Source of the DNA: Knufia peltigerae
Taxonomy: Eukaryota; Ascomycota; Eurotiomycetes; Chaetothyriales; Trichomeriaceae
Direction: 5' to 3'
DNA: 64,000 bases
Assembly: GCA_030247855.1 (NCBI GenBank)
Contig: JAPDRN010000045.1
Location: 62,001 to 126,000 of the forward strand
A program made the translations under genes and the position numbers. Below, piece by piece: positions 1 through 11,482 of the stretch. The notes below the pieces were generated by a model. It did not search any database, was not told the origin of the DNA, and saw only the letters and a program-made list of their open reading frames with translations. Positions within the stretch are counted from its first letter, which is position 1. Each line of letters opens with the position of its first letter.

Positions 1-681
1 TATACCGCCTGGTCCATGATCAATCAGTGATGGCGAATGCTTGCAAACAGAACCAACGTACCAAATGGAGCACCACAAGTGACAATGCCCAATGCTATAG
101 CACGACGCTTGGAAAATGAACGACTGGTCAGAGCGATGCCAGGGACGTACAAGACCCCCGTCCCTAGACCCAAACAGATGCCTTGTGCCAACATTATTTG
201 GTAATATTTTGTTGCCAGACTCAACATCATAAGACCAAAAGATGACAAAGCGGCGCCCCCAAACAACATGGAACGGTAATAACCCAGGTCAAACAAAGGC
301 CCAGAGATAACGCCAACCACTATCAAAAGATAGGTAGAAACGGTGCCAATCCAAGAAATCGTCGAAGCCGATTCACCCGGCAACATATTCAGAAGGTAAT
401 AACTTTGGAATATACCAAAAGCAAAGGTCGTACCCCTTTCGTCAACGTATCAGCTCCCGCTTGAACCAGAGCGTCGAGGTGACATACCAGGCATTGAAAA
501 AAACCAGCCAACAACCGACCACCTGGAGCCAAGCTCTCAGACCTCCATCTGGAGGGTTCACCGGTGGTGGAGGTGGAGGAATAATGGCCTTTTCCTCATA
601 GCCAAAGTCACTCGGGTTGCTCGAGTTGACTGGGAGAGTTTCGATACCGAGTTTTGAGACTTCGCTGTTTGGTTTTTCCAT
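1..681 (-). CDS. MFS monocarboxylate-type transporter, 5' part (runs off left edge)
   Basis: Exons 681..488, 435..62 and 8..1 (continuing outside the window); introns 436..487 and 9..61 have GT-AG ends and restore frame. The cytosolic N-terminus carries a proline run before the conserved NPPDGGLRAWLQVVG entry into the first membrane segment, a hallmark of fungal MCH/monocarboxylate-type major facilitator proteins. Exon 2 adds the LPGESASTISWIG stretch and further hydrophobic helices; exon 3 begins the usual GAPFGGI continuation. I start at the ATG at 681 because the frame further upstream opens only with GTG. The substrate cannot be told: the family includes monocarboxylate, riboflavin and siderophore-related carriers. 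About 192 codons are present of a family length near 430-480, so this is truncated by the window, not broken. Confidence 0.85.
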
Positions 682-735
682 ATCGAAGGAAGCTGGAGAC
701 GACGGAGCCCGAGGATCCGTAACGACTCTAATCAC

Positions 736-1637
736 CCACCGCCAGGTTCAGCGCACTGTTCGGTCACCTATATATGAAGGACAGCGACGCAAGAAACAGG
801 CCATTGAGAGTTTTGTAGTAGGTCTCTGTGTTGATATGGCCAAATTCTGGGGGATTTTGGGCGGGAAGAATTTGCTCCAAAGAAGGTATCAAATAAGCAA
901 CGGCAATTCAGCAGCAATCGGACTCGCACATTAGGCGACCTAGGGCGTGGAAAGATCTGTACGAATCCGCAATGGCAAACACCACATTCCGCCTTTCGTC
1001 AGGAAGGACTTCAGCGCCCCCTCTGTAGCAGTGCAGAAAAAAATACCGAGGCCTACTCGCAAGGGCCAGTAACAGAACAGGAACAGCCCAGGGACAGCAT
1101 TATAAATCGGATCTACGGTGCCGTGAGTGGGGAAAAGCGAAGAGTTGATGGGGGAGAGTGACATTGTTGATCAAGAATGGCGTGCTGGCTAACCAGTAAC
1201 CCGGCGTTGCTCGCCTTCGCATGGAAAACGTTCCGGCATTCAAGACATCCGTTCGTTGTAACATTGTCGTAGTAGTTGATAAATAGCTTCATCAGGGCGT
1301 CCAGAAGTTGACTCATCTTGCAGTTGTCAATGTCGTCGTTGAAGTCCATCTCCATACGAGACAATGGGGGGAGAAGCGGCTCCTTTGCGTTTCGGCAAAA
1401 ATACCTTATGCAGGGAACATGGTCCTTAGCACTAGCACTGCTCCGTATACCGTACTCGTACTCGTACAACCCAAGTAGTTCACCGACCAAGGTACGGAAT
1501 ACCATGATGCCTCACATTTTCTTGAATCTTCGCAGCGACTATGTGAAAATCCTTAGTGCACAAGGTGATCGATCGTGTTCGAAACAAGAAGCGCACCACC
1601 CTAGATGGGTATGGAGTGCTGGTAGTCATGATCGTGA
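736..1637. other. intergenic, no supported gene
   Basis: Short overlapping frames on both strands here lack recognisable motifs and splice logic. The stretch contains a TACTCGTACTCGTAC-type run near 1450, one of several such elements between genes in this window. It includes the promoter of the MFS gene. Confidence 0.5.
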
Positions 1638-2784
1638 TCACAGACCGACTGCCCTACCGATCCCGGGACTTCTCACTTCCAACACCTTCATGGTCTGCTC
1701 GAACACTTTAATTTGTGCCCGCTCTCCGACATCTTGCTCGACCCATTCTGCAACCTTTTGGTTTTCTCCATCACTCATAAAGTGTCCATGAGATGTTGGC
1801 CCGGCATTAGCCCCTAGGACGAGCGTCCGAGACCCGACCTCGGTTGATCGTGCAAACATCCAGCGCATTACGCTGTCAATGATCCTGGCGGGCAGACTCG
1901 CTTCTCGTGCAAATGAAGAATGGCTCATCCCAGGGTTGACCAAGTTGATCACTACTGGCACCATGGACGTTGTTTTATGGCCCCCGAGACGCTTGACCAA
2001 TTCGCGGATGAAGAGAACCTCTAAAAGCTTACTGATACAGTACCTGTTCGTTACCATTTAGTTGACAACATCAGCATATGGGCTTCAGATCCACGTATGC
2101 CAAGAAAAGAAAGAAAAGATGTCTTCGTGTGGACAGCAAGACTCACCATTCGAAAGCATTAAACCCTTTCTCAGTATTGAGGGCTTGGTATATGTCTGGC
2201 TCGTTGATCTGTTTGAATCTGGTGAACCGCAGACCATCCGAACTGACTATCACCAAGTGTGGTGAAGCATGCTCATATTTGTCCTTGGTCGCGGTCAATG
2301 TCGGCAAGAGCAGCATCCCAAGTAAGAGAGTGTTGACAACGTTGACCTGAATACTCTGCTCGAACCCCTCGACCAGCGTCCACCTCTGGGCACCAACGCC
2401 GGCATTCTCGACCAATACATCAAGGCGCGGGAGTCCCTTCTTGACTCGGTGCGCAAATTCAAGCGTTGAAGTGGTGCTGTTTAGGTCCAAGGGCCACACC
2501 TCGATTGCGTCGGCATCAGATCGATGCTTGATGCTTTGGACGATGTCTTCCTTTGCCTTCTCCCCCTTGGAGACTGTTCTGACTGCGAGAATAAGCTTTG
2601 CGCAGTTTAGTCTGTAAAAGTGCCGTGCGGCTTCCAGCCCAAGGCCGACATTTGAGCCAGTAACCACGACTATCTGGCCTGCGAAGTTTTGAGTAGGATA
2701 TGCCGGAGTTTGGAAGAATTGCGAGTAGAAGATCGTTCCGATCGTCTTTTCCAACTCTAGCTCTATATGGAACTCTTCAGACAT
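1638..2784 (-). CDS. short-chain dehydrogenase/reductase (retinol dehydrogenase-like)
   Basis: Exons 2784..2147 and 2043..1638, joined over a 103-base intron (2044..2146) that splits the active-site codons; the product is 347 aa. The Rossmann motif TGSNVGLG lies near residue 40, an NAG-type motif (VENAGVG) in the middle, the catalytic serine in VIVSSDG, and the YxxxK pair in WYCISK, read only after splicing. Preceding text (FAGQIVVVTG) and the LDLNS element match fungal classical SDRs annotated as retinol dehydrogenase or WW-domain oxidoreductase-like. It should be an NAD(P)-dependent alcohol/ketone oxidoreductase; the substrate cannot be inferred. The ATG at 2784 gives a normal family N-terminus. 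Confidence 0.9.
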
Positions 2785-3765
2785 GGGGAAATTGGTTTCT
2801 GGTGATTTCGAGAACTTGAAAAACTGGTATGATATATCTGTGTTTCATCTCAAGCCGTACTCCGCCGGTGGAATTCGAGTAGGGTTTTGCAATACGCGTA
2901 AGATATCAAGGGATGGTGGTCTGGGCTGAGTTCTGACGCTGTACAGAACGAGCACGAATCACAAGATACTCGTACAAGCACTGACTATTAGTATTCTAGT
3001 CTCTAGGTCACACACGGGCACTAGACCCTTGCGCAGATGATATGCGACTATATCTCTATTTTTCATCGATGGAACGGGAGAACTCACGCCCGGGTTTGAG
3101 CAGGTCCTTGTAACAGGCCGGAGGAAACGACCTCCATGGAGATAGATACTCAGATCGGGTCAATACTGACCATGAGAATCAATGTAATAATTGTCCGCCG
3201 GGGCCACAGGCATACGAGTCTCGCCGTCGCGGTCGAACTCATGTCAGTATGATGAGAATCGACTCTCACAGTATCCGGACCAACGCGGACGAAATACGAG
3301 TACTTGCGGCCATAAGGTTCAGAGTATGTGAAGGAGCTTTTGCTGTGGCCCGACAGTTAAGATTGCTCGATGCTGATCTTGAGCCCAGGTGAAGATGACT
3401 AACATCTACGCGATACTGAGTTGGTGTTGCAATGATACGTCGTTCTAGTGACTTGTCGACAGGGTGAGTTTGTTTGTGACCAGGCTGAAAAAGACGCGTT
3501 CGCCACGCTGTTTTAGCGATCACGGCGTACTCTGTACAGCAAAAGCAGATAAAACTTGGTGTAAAGCGGCAATGAAGTCTTGGTACCGTACTGTTACGAG
3601 TACCTTGTAGCTGACTCGCTTCGACGACAGTATTGGCCTAGAGATACAGATCTTGTCAAATGCACGCCATATCGTAGGACCTAGATCATCACACCCCCAT
3701 GCGCACATGTTGTTTTGACATTCGATCTGTGACCTAAAGGCAAGCAAAGGGGAGATGAGGAAGGG
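2785..3765. other. intergenic, no supported gene
   Basis: Only short frames are seen. A 47-codon plus-strand frame starts near 3251 and ends at a possible GTGAAG donor near 3396; it could be an upstream exon of the DUF1115-like gene, but I found no splice chain that joins them. Confidence 0.4.
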
Positions 3766-4149
3766 ATGTTCCACGCTCTCATTCGAACTCATCACATTAC
3801 CTCGCGCAAAAAGGTTGCCAGTCTCAAGACCGCAGCAAAGACTCACCAATGCTTCGCGCTTTTGCGATCAGGAGGCGTGCCGGGGGTGATGTACGTCCAG
3901 GGTCGTGAACGGACAGCCGTGCAGAAATGGGTCGACACGGTCCACGACTTACGGTACAAAGATTATCAGCTGGTCGCACCGGTGAAGGCTCTAGCTGAGT
4001 GTCAGGACAAGCCGCCCCAGACAACGGACGACGATAGTCCCGCAGGAACCTTGGTCGAAGTCGATTCGGTCAAGGAAATGGCAGCACAGATGGAAGTAAG
4101 AGGGTTACTGAGTTGGTGGCGTGTTGCAATGGGCTTTGCCCGTGAATGA
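3766..4149 (+). CDS. DUF1115-like (RWDD2-type C-terminal domain) short protein
   Basis: 127 codons. The text RTHHITSRKK followed by GGVPGVMYVQG, a W-rich helix and LRYKDYQLVAP resembles the HH-x-S-x-K(R) and GxPGVxxVEG pattern of the DUF1115 domain found C-terminal to RWD domains, and the end (GLLSWWRVAMGF) fits the C-terminus of fungal members. No RWD half is visible upstream: an in-frame stop lies at 3730-3732, and I could not find a spliced 5' exon. It is either a naturally short single-domain protein or a gene whose first exon I missed. Function is unknown; RWD-type proteins are generally protein-interaction modules. It is convergent with the Rpt4 gene. Confidence 0.6.
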   Translation: MFHALIRTHHITSRKKVASLKTAAKTHQCFALLRSGGVPGVMYVQGRERTAVQKWVDTVHDLRYKDYQLVAPVKALAECQDKPPQTTDDDSPAGTLVEVDSVKEMAAQMEVRGLLSWWRVAMGFARE

Positions 4150-4399
4150 AATTCATCCCGAGGAACTTGATCAACCTCTGGCGCCTTCTAGACCAAGGTG
4201 GTTCGCTGTTGGGATGTCCTGATGCATGCATTATCTATCAATTGTCGCACGGCCAGACCGAGCCATCCATTAGGCATCCATCTGATGCCACATGCAGATG
4301 TATCATCGCCACCTATATTACAGTGGCAAGGCACCATCGCCCACCGCAGGCCAGGTCAAGCTATGCACCCGATAGAACCACGACCAGTGATAGGATGTT

Positions 4400-5677
4400 T
4401 TACAATTTCTGGTATTCCAGCTTGCCCTCAAGTTTCTTGGACTCGGCCACCTTCCTGACTGCCTTGTTGAAGTCATCCTGGTTGACAGCATCGCGGTAAT
4501 CTTTGATAGCAAACAGGCCAGCCTCGGTCACAACATTTCTCAGATCAGCACCGTTGAGTCCATCACTCATCTTGACGACACTTTCAAAATCGATGTTGCC
4601 TTCCGTTACCACTCCGGCAGCGTGGATCTTGAGGATTTCCAATCGGCCCACCTCGTTGGGTAGAGGGATCTCGATCTTTCGATCCAATCTACCTGCTCGG
4701 AGCAAAGCTGGATCGAGAGTATCGGGACGGTTGGTGGCCATGATAATCTTGGTCTTCCCGAGATAGTCGAAGCCGTCCAATTGGTTCAGCAGCTCCATAA
4801 GGGTTCGCTGGATCTCTCGATCGGCGGAAGTTCCTTCACTGAAACGACGACCTCCAATGGCATCGATCTCGTCCATGAAAATAATGCACGGTTCGTGTTC
4901 TTTCGCATAGCCGAACATCTCTCGAATCAATCGAGCCGACTCGCCAATGTACTTGTCGACAATTGCAGATGATACCACTGCACGAACGTCAGCCTGGCCC
5001 GAACATGAGAGCAGAGTCGATCTTACCCTTCAAGAAATTAGTGTCTAGACTGCTTGCCACTGCTCTTGCTAATAACGTCTTTCCCGTTCCTGGTGGACCA
5101 TAGAGTAGGACACCCTTCGGAGGCTTGATACCGACCCGCAAAAAGAGCTCGGGGTTCTTCAGCGGTAGTTCAATGACTTCTCGTAGTTCTCGTATCTGTT
5201 CATTAAGACCACCAATACCGGCGAATGATACCTGACCGGGATCTTCTAATGACATGTTGTAGACTAGAGGGTCGACTTCTCGAGGAAGCATGCGCATGAT
5301 GGTAAGGGTTGTCATGTCCAGGGCCACTCGTGTGCCTTGCTTCAGCTTGGCTTTGTCGACCTTGGACCGACAACCGACGACATATCGGGGCCCTGACGAT
5401 GCTTTGACGATGACTGCAACCGATGAGTATCAGAGACAAAATAGGTGTGGGCAAACATACATCTCTCTTCGTCCAGTTGTTTTAGCACTTCTCCAATGAT
5501 TTGACCGACACTTTGTAAGGCTTTGATGTTTTCCTCTGTAGTTTCGAAATCTTTTTGGAGACCCTTGATGTCCATCCGCAGTGCTTTCAGTTTTGATTCC
5601 CATTCTCTTGACTGTAGTAACTTTTCCTTGTATTGTTGCAGGGCCTGTTGCCTCTCCGGATCTCCACCCCCGTCCAT
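4400..5677 (-). CDS. RPT4: 26S proteasome regulatory particle ATPase Rpt4
   Basis: Exons 5677..5461, 5413..5027 and 4977..4400 (introns of 47 and 49 bases) give 393 aa, the usual Rpt4 size. Order: N-terminal coiled coil (about residues 8-65), OB-like segment, then the AAA+ domain with Walker A GPPGTGKT near residue 178 and Walker B IIFMDEID near 237, followed by the Rpt4-typical GGRRFSEGTSADREIQR block and the arginine-finger region RAGRLDRKIE. It belongs to the hexameric base of the 19S particle, which unfolds ubiquitinated substrates and opens the 20S gate. The ATG at 5677 gives the expected start MDGGGDPERQQ; the open frame above it is leader. The gene is divergent from enolase across about 830 bases. 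Confidence 0.97.
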
Positions 5678-6506
5678 TGTGTGATTCGCAAAGGGGCAAC
5701 GACAGTGATAGGAGGTTAAGTCCTTTCTGAACAGAGGATATATCGAGGAGGAGGAGAATTCGGAAGAGTTGGTGGAGTGTTCGGGATGGTTTGCGACGAT
5801 AGGAATGTGGTGGATGTCAAATAAGTCAATCTGGACACTGATGTTGATGATGAAGCTTGCCGCAGGTACCAAAGGCTACGCGGCGAGGCCAGCAGAAGCG
5901 CCGCAAGGCTGGAGACCATGCCAGATCACGTGGGTTCCCCCAGCGAAATGCCGCCGGGCTTGAGGCTGCTACTACGGAGTACGAGGACCAATAGTGACGA
6001 GCGAGGGGCAACCAGAGCTCTCGGCGATCATTTTTCTGTCCCGCGCCTGGTCTCTCCCCTACCAAAAGGCCATCGTACAGTACTGTTGAGGGCGCTTTCA
6101 GCAATGTGATGCTCTTTACTCACATGCCCCACCAAGACAACAAAAAGTTGACTTGCTTTTCACTTCTCTCAGATTCACATCTTCCTTATTCCTCTTCAGT
6201 TACTCTGCCACAGATCAAGTGTACTGTAACCTACCTATCTTCCTCACTTCACTAAGCAAGGACTGCTGACCTATATTTCTCATCAGACCACTTGAAGTAT
6301 TCAGTAAGTGACCCCCAATGGAGTACTAGCTGCCCAACCCAAATGCCAGCTACCTGCGCTTCCGTTTCTTATTTCACTCTGGCCCTCTGCACCTCCTTAC
6401 CCTCTTCTTTTTGCACTCTTTCCTTCAGCGGCTCTCATAAGTCATTCGTACCTTTATTGCAATTGTTTGCAATCAAAGTTCTGACAAAAATTGAAACACT
6501 GCAGCC
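5678..6506. promoter_or_regulatory. divergent promoter/leader between Rpt4 and enolase
   Basis: Holds the 5' regions of both genes. From about 6130 to 6480 the plus strand is strongly pyrimidine-rich (repeats of CTTC, CTCT), common upstream of highly expressed fungal glycolytic genes. A GTAAGT donor at 6305 and a CTGCAG acceptor at 6504, two bases before the enolase ATG, could define a 200-base intron in the 5' leader. One TACGGAGTA element lies at 5973. Confidence 0.55.
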
Positions 6507-7928
6507 ATGCCGATTGTCAAGATCCACGCTCGTTCCGTCTACGACTCCCGGGGCAACCCGACAGTCGAGGTTGACGTTGTCACCGAGACCGGCCTCCACC
6601 GCGCCATTGTTCCTTCCGGTGCCTCTACTGGTCAACACGAAGCCTGCGAACTTCGAGACGGTGACAAGTCAAAATGGGGTGGAAAGGGTGTTCTCAAGGC
6701 TGTCGAGAACGTCAACTCCATCATTGGCCCAAAGCTCATTGAGAAGAACATTGACTGCGCCGACCAGTCTGCCGTGGACAAATTCTTGATCGAGCTTGAC
6801 GGAACGGAGAACAAGACTAATCTGGGAGCAAATGCCATTCTAGGTGTCAGTCTTGCTGTTGCAAAGGCTGGCGCTGCCCAGAAGGGTGTCCCGCTCTATG
6901 CACATGTCTCCGATCTTGCAGGTACCAAGAAGCCATACGTGCTTCCGGTTCCCTTCATGAACGTTCTCAACGGTGGTTCCCACGCTGGTGGTCGTCTTGC
7001 ATTCCAGGAATTCATGATCGTGCCTGAGTAAGTCCTGAACCTTGTATTTTTTGAGACTTCTCCTGATGAGCAATGCAGTCAAGCACCTACATTCTCCGAA
7101 GGTCTGCGATGGGGTGCAGAGGTCTACCAGAAGCTGAAGACTCTTGCCAAGAAGAAGTACGGACAATCTGCTGGCAACGTCGGCGACGAGGGCGGTGTCG
7201 CTCCTGACATTCAAACCCCCGAAGAGGCTCTGGACCTGATCACTGCTGCCATTGAGGAGGCTGGATACAAGGGCAAGATGAACATCGCCATGGATGTTGC
7301 TTCCAGCGAGTTCTACAAGGAGGATGAGAAGAAGTACGACCTGGACTTCAAGAACCCAGACAGCGACAAGAGCAAGTGGATCACTTACGAGCAATTGGCC
7401 GACATGTACAAGTCCCTGGCAACTAAGTATCCTATTGTGTCTATCGAAGATCCTTTCGCTGAGGATGACTGGGAGGCATGGAGCTACTTCTTCAAGACCT
7501 CCGACTTCCAGATTGTTGGGTAAGTAATCCTCCTGAACGAGTTGTGGAGACTTCTGCTGATCTGACTATTTAGTGACGACTTGACTGTGACTAATCCCAA
7601 GCGCATAAAGAGAGCCATCGAGTCCAAGGCTTGCAACGCCCTTCTCCTCAAGGTCAACCAAATTGGTACCCTCACAGAGTCCATTCAGGCGGCCAAGGAC
7701 TCCTACGCTGCTGGCTGGGGTGTGATGGTCTCTCACCGTTCTGGTGAGACAGAAGATGTCACAATTGCCGACATTGTCGTTGGTATCCGAGCCGGCGAGA
7801 TCAAGACTGGTGCACCAGCACGTTCTGAGCGTCTAGCCAAGCTCAACCAAATTCTTCGCATCGAGGAAGAACTCGGTTCCAATGCCATCTACGCTGGTAC
7901 CAACTTCCGCAAATCTGTCACCTTGTAA
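6507..7928 (+). CDS. ENO1: enolase (2-phosphoglycerate dehydratase)
   Basis: Exons 6507..7027, 7079..7519 and 7574..7928 give 438 aa, the standard enolase length. It catalyses 2-phosphoglycerate to phosphoenolpyruvate in glycolysis and the reverse in gluconeogenesis; cytosolic. Visible landmarks: the N-terminal SRGNPTVEVDV, the mobile loop PSGASTG, NVGDEGGVAPDI, the metal-binding VSIEDPFAEDDW, and the family signature LLLKVNQIGTLTES, then VSHRSGETED. Both introns are 51-54 bases with GTAAGT donors. Codon use is C-ending-rich, as expected for an abundant protein. The start is fixed by the canonical MPIVKIHARSVYDSRG terminus. Confidence 0.98.
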
Positions 7929-8499
7929 ACAAGGCTTGCAGAGTTGTTGCGCACCAGGCACAGCTGGGCAAAAGTTCGTTTTGATAGTCTATTCTAGGAA
8001 GCGCAAAAGGACACAGTTCGTTATGCGACAGTGGTAGCATTGGAGATTATGAATACAATGAAGTCACGGAGAGAGTTGAAATATGAGTCTCTAAACGTAA
8101 ACGTACCACGATTCCTTTAATCAACGGTGCCGACCTCAATCTACCTGGGTGTCTAGGTATCTACGAGTACCTAGGTAAGGCAGGTAAGTACGTGAGGTAT
8201 TTTGTATTCGTAGATCTACGGAGTATTTCTCACACAATTGGTTACGTCAGTTCTTGGGCAAGGCACCGGTTTGGGCCGCATGCGGCTTGGCGCATAGACG
8301 GCATTTTCGTAGATCGCCTCCTGCGAACACCAGAGATAAAATTAATTATCCAAGATTCCGCCTACGCAACGAATCTCTCTATTGTTCTCGCATACACTGT
8401 CGCCGACAGCGACTTCCTAACAATTACGCGACACTTCTTGTCATCAGACACATTCCTGTTGATTATTGTCAAACTACCATAACCTGCGCACAACGGATC
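7929..8499. other. intergenic between enolase and eIF3j
   Basis: Holds the enolase 3' end and the eIF3j promoter. Around 8150-8225 there is a dense patch of CCTAGGTA, GTACCTAGGTA and TACGGAGTA palindromes. No gene is seen. Confidence 0.5.
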
Positions 8500-9465
8500 A
8501 TGGCTCCCTCAAAGTGGGGTGAGTAGTGAACATCCCTTTGTGGGGGATTCGCCTCCTTCCCAACTGCGGTGTTTATAGATGAATTGTGGCTAATGACCAT
8601 TTTATAGACGAGGAATCCGAAGAATCATCATCTGAGGAGTCTGTAGACGTCCCTATCGCCGCCCGACGCAAGTTTGCAGATGAAGAAGATTCCGACGATG
8701 TAAATATTCCATTGCTCCGGCGCATGGCGAGAGACTAATAGATCGTAGGTCGCTGAAAACTGGGACGAAGAGGAAGACTCCGATGTCGAAAGAGAAAAGG
8801 CCGCAAAGGCTGCCGCAGCCAAGGCCAAGGCAGACGCTGAAGCCGCTGCTAACAAGAAGTCAAAATCTCAGCGAATAGAGGAGCACAGAGAAGCCAACCG
8901 ACGGAAACGTCTCGAAGAGGATGGTGACGACAGTTCAGATGAAGACGAGGCGGACAGACGGGCACGTCTACGCCAGACGGAACAAGATGCCGACTTGAAG
9001 CATGCACAAGATCTTTTTGCGGACGTGGGCATGGGACCAAAGTCTCGCTCGGCTCCTAACAAGGCCCTAATAATCGAAGACAAAGAGAACCCTGGTCAGA
9101 CGATTGATCTGTCCACCCTCTCCATGTTCAAGCCAGCGACCAAGGCACAATTTGACACTCTTTCAGCCACCCTGGTCCCTCTGCTCAAACAATCCTCCAA
9201 CAAGCCACATTACCCCATCTGGATGTCGACTTTTGTAAAGCAAATCTGTGCCGACATGCCAAGTTCTGAGATCAAGAAAGCTGCCAGTGCCTTGACAGCG
9301 CTCAGCAACGAGAAGATGAAGGAGGAGAAAGCTCAAGAGAAGGGTGGCAAGAAGAGCAAAGCCGCAAAGACGAAATCCAGTCTTGCAGCAACCAGGGATG
9401 TGGGTAGAGGAGTTGCAGATGTTACGAGTTATGACGATGGCCTAGAGGAGGACGACTTCATGTGA
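8500..9465 (+). CDS. HCR1: translation initiation factor eIF3 subunit j
   Basis: Exons 8500..8518, 8608..8699 and 8749..9465 give 275 aa. The tiny first exon encodes the conserved MAPSKW start; exon 2 is highly acidic (DEESEESSSEES), and exon 3 opens with the VAENWDEEED block typical of eIF3j, followed by an Ala/Lys-rich helical segment, the ADLKHAQDLF motif, and an acidic C-terminus ending in a DDFM tail. eIF3j binds the 40S decoding centre and helps mRNA recruitment and ribosome recycling. Fungal members are 260-280 aa, so this looks complete. All three parts join in frame with GT-AG introns. Confidence 0.93.
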
Positions 9466-10017
9466 TGTGGGATATGATTCAAGTTTGGCCAATTTCTGCT
9501 TCTCTATTTTCGTTCAGGCCATTCATTGCAGGAGCTTGCTTGATTAATGTGACATAGCGTCCAAGAATAGACAGCTCGGCTTTCCATTCAAAGCATGAAT
9601 AGATATACAACGAGAACGACATCTCTAGGTTTTGTTTGTAGCCTTATTTAGCACACTCCAGTATCTGGACACATGAGTTTTATTGACGACATTTTTCTGT
9701 CTTGTTGCGGTTGAGTCAATTCGGCTTCGTGCATGGAATATAAAATCTTTGTGCTTCGTGAGAACATAATTGTTATCGACTTTTGTGTTTTTTAACCGCT
9801 CATCTATGGCCGAGGTGAACCACACTTCAATTGTAATTATCAAGTTCCTCGATAACGTCGCACTACATTTACACTGTCAACCTTGTCGAGAGTAAGGGTT
9901 GGCCAAAGCCAACTCCAAATTTTGACGTGTAGTGGTCTCAATATCAGGATAGCAAACAAAGCCGAGGCTTTGGAACTTTTGCTTCAAACAAAGGACGATC
10001 CGGAGTTGGATTTCGAC
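9466..10017. other. intergenic between eIF3j and GGTase-I beta
   Basis: AT-richer spacer with no convincing gene. The downstream frame is open from 9883 but begins with non-family text, so this part is treated as leader. Confidence 0.45.
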
Positions 10018-11482
10018 ATGTCGGCCGATGCTGGTGTTGCTCTTGACAGAGACCGTCACGTCAAATACTGGAAACGATGTGCACAATTGCTACCAGAACA
10101 GTACACCGCAGGGGAGTCAAATCGTATGAGTTTCGGCTTCTTCATTGTGGCTGCCCTGGATCTTCTTGATGCCCTGGAGACCGCGACTACACCTGAAGAA
10201 AGGCAAAGTTGGATTGAATGGATCTACGCATGTCAGGTCCCTTTTACGGGGGGATTTCGAGGCTTCACAGGTACCAATCTGGGGGGCATGAGAACTCCGC
10301 ACAACTGGCACTGGGACTCAGCGAGCCTACCCAACACATACTTCGCCCTGGCCACACTACTTATGCTCGGGGACGACATGAATAGGGTCAAGAGAAAAGA
10401 ATGCATTGAGTGGGTGAGAAGTCTGCAAAGACAAAATGGCAGTTTTGGTGAAACTTTAGGCGAGGACGATGTCATTGAAGGCGGCGACGACCCGAGGCTG
10501 TGCATGTGCGCTCTGGGTACGTTGTGCATCTTGCAAGGTAGGGGACTGGATGGTGGCAGTGAGAGTCTGATAGATGCGACGAAGTTGAAAGAGTACATTT
10601 TGAATTGCCAGGTGAGCTCGATCGATCTGAGACCCTCGGTAGCAATCGAGATGCTGATAATCAATCTACCTCAGAGCCACGACGGCGGAATCGCTCAGCA
10701 GCCGTTGCTGGAGGCACATTGTACGTGTCCCATCTAGCCTCATGGCACCTGCAAAGATGAGCACTAGGCTAACATAGTGACAGCGGGTTTGAACTACTGT
10801 GGAATTGCGACACTATCTTTCCTTGGACTTTTACAAAATCCGCCCGTACCTGCCTACGAGGTTGCGGGCCAAACTGGACTCGATACAGAGGCATGTATAA
10901 AGTGGATGCTCGACCGACAGACGACATGGGTAGAAGAAGAAGACGAGGATGAGGATGAGGATGAGGACGAGGACGAAGAAGACGATGTTGCTCATAATTC
11001 TGCTGAGCAGCAGATCTCATCCTCTGTTGAGGCAGATCCATCGAGGCTACAGAAGACGATTGCCGGATTCTGCGGTAGATGTGGGAAGATGGCTGATACA
11101 TGTTATTGCTTCTGGAATGCAGGAGCTTTGGCTGTAAGTGTGCGCTGTGGCAGTATCCCTTGCTATTGACTGATCCGCATAGATCCTACAACGACAGCAC
11201 CTTGTTGACATCGAAGCCTTGAGATATTACCTTCTCGGAAAGGTTGCACATTTAATAGGAGGCTTTGCCAAAGCCCCTGGCGAACTCCCTGGTACGTTGG
11301 TGAGATTATGAGGGTAAAGTGGCTGCTGACGTGTTGGCTATCTAGACCTGTTGCATTCATATACAGGTCTAGCAGCTCTGGCCATTTACGGAGAGCCGGG
11401 CCTAAAGGCACTCGATCCTACCTTTTGTTTCAGTCGAAAATCAGTAGAAAAGCTCAAGGATGTCGCATGGCGATCGAGTTGA
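10018..11482 (+). CDS. CDC43: protein geranylgeranyltransferase type I, beta subunit
   Basis: Exons 10018..10611, 10675..10720, 10784..11133, 11183..11291 and 11346..11482 give 411 aa. Prenyltransferase alpha-alpha barrel repeats are clear: FTGGFRG, a QRQNGSFG repeat, QSHDGGIAQQP (formed across intron 1), and HSGLNYCGIA (across intron 2). The zinc site is seen as MADTCYCFWNAGAL (Asp and Cys ligands) and LLHSYTGLAALAI (His ligand). It pairs with the shared alpha subunit to attach geranylgeranyl to CaaL proteins such as Rho/Cdc42. The start is put at the ATG at 10018 because MSADAGVALDRDRHVKYW matches the family N-terminus; an in-frame ATG at 9883 would add 45 unconserved residues. An acidic Glu/Asp repeat (about 10929-10983) is inserted between barrel helices. 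Confidence 0.93.
10929..10983 (+). repeat. in-frame GAGGAT/GAAGAC acidic repeat in GGTase-I beta
   Basis: Alternating Glu-Asp codons built from GAGGAT/GAGGAC units produce an 18-residue run of acidic residues, just before the conserved zinc-site segment. It looks like a coding microsatellite and is probably a surface loop. Confidence 0.85.

Noticed and set aside
1113..1505. 130-codon minus-strand frame with several cysteines
   Set aside because: No spacing of a known zinc motif and no splice logic; overlaps equally long frames on the other strand.
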